A DNA stretch of 23,035 nucleotides from CAYUMU01 sp964445985. Its GTDB lineage: Bacteria; Planctomycetota; Planctomycetia; Pirellulales; S012-138. Below the pieces are notes generated by a model. The model had not been told where the DNA came from. It did not search any database and worked only from the letters and a program-made list of their open reading frames with translations. The DNA lies in assembly GCA_964445985.1 (NCBI GenBank), contig CAYUMU010000097.1, positions 1-23,035 of the forward strand. The letters run 5' to 3'. Made by a program: the position numbers and the translations under genes. This document shows positions 22,967 to 23,035 of the stretch, piece after piece; position 1 is the first letter of the stretch, and every line of letters starts with the position of its first letter.

Positions 22967-22995
22967 CCCCTCACCCCCGACCTGGCCTGATAAAA
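22967..22995 (+). repeat. CCTCACCC...CTGGCCTGATAAAA repeat, second copy
   Basis: The CCTCACCC block followed a few bases later by CTGGCCTGATAAAA matches 22829-22854 in direct orientation with one or two changes in the joint. It is the last recognisable element before the window ends. Confidence 0.65.
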
Positions 22996-23035
22996 ACGTC
23001 GTCATTTGCGGCGAGTTGGAGAAATTGGGCCGCGT

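Overview
The window looks like chromosomal DNA of a planctomycete, probably in or near the Pirellulales. This rests on family content rather than any marker gene. It holds a Tat-exported DUF1501 protein, DUF1080, DUF1571 and DUF4416 proteins, a very large surface protein with an N-terminal LEPR-XLL motif and SdrD B-like repeats, two exported WD40 propellers, a bacterial methylene-tetrahydromethanopterin dehydrogenase, and a secreted protein that is one-third cysteine. GC content is high, several genes start with GTG or TTG, and Shine-Dalgarno sequences are clear at some genes and absent at others. I see no tRNA, rRNA, CRISPR array, phage gene or transposase.

Layout. (1) 509-3262 (+): an exported WD40 protein, then a DUF1501 protein with its own intrinsic terminator. 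(2) 3387-6189 (-): DUF4416 protein, DtxR/MntR-type metalloregulator, Cys-rich secreted protein with a strong terminator, and a small membrane protein. (3) 6517-12870 (+): a second exported WD40 protein and the 1690-residue surface protein, which carries nine SdrD B-like domains, a proline-rich linker and FG-GAP-like repeats. After it lies a compact unit with a -10 box, a 12-bp closing stem and a T7 tract that looks like an unannotated small RNA gene. (4) 13244-14104 (-): MtdA/MtdB-type dehydrogenase. (5) 14560-14859 (+): small two-helix membrane protein. (6) 14938-19796 (-): DUF1571 protein, truB, an Ap4A-hydrolase-type Nudix protein, a YkgJ-type Cys-cluster protein, hisS, and a PD-(D/E)XK-like protein. 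(7) 20315-22801 (+): transglutaminase-like lipoprotein and a DUF1080 gene broken by one extra base. A group of GC-rich palindromic repeats follows, one of which has an exact 23-bp inverted partner after the second WD40 gene.

How the genes fit together. Region 6 is translation-centred: TruB makes tRNA pseudouridine-55, HisRS charges tRNA-His, and aminoacyl-tRNA synthetases form Ap4A as a by-product, which the Nudix protein would hydrolyse. Most of the rest is cell-envelope or exported material, in keeping with the protein-rich planctomycete envelope. The observations most worth following are the small RNA candidate, the Cys-rich protein beside a metalloregulator, the alternating repeat structure of the surface protein, the frameshifted DUF1080 gene, and the nuclease-like protein coupled to hisS.
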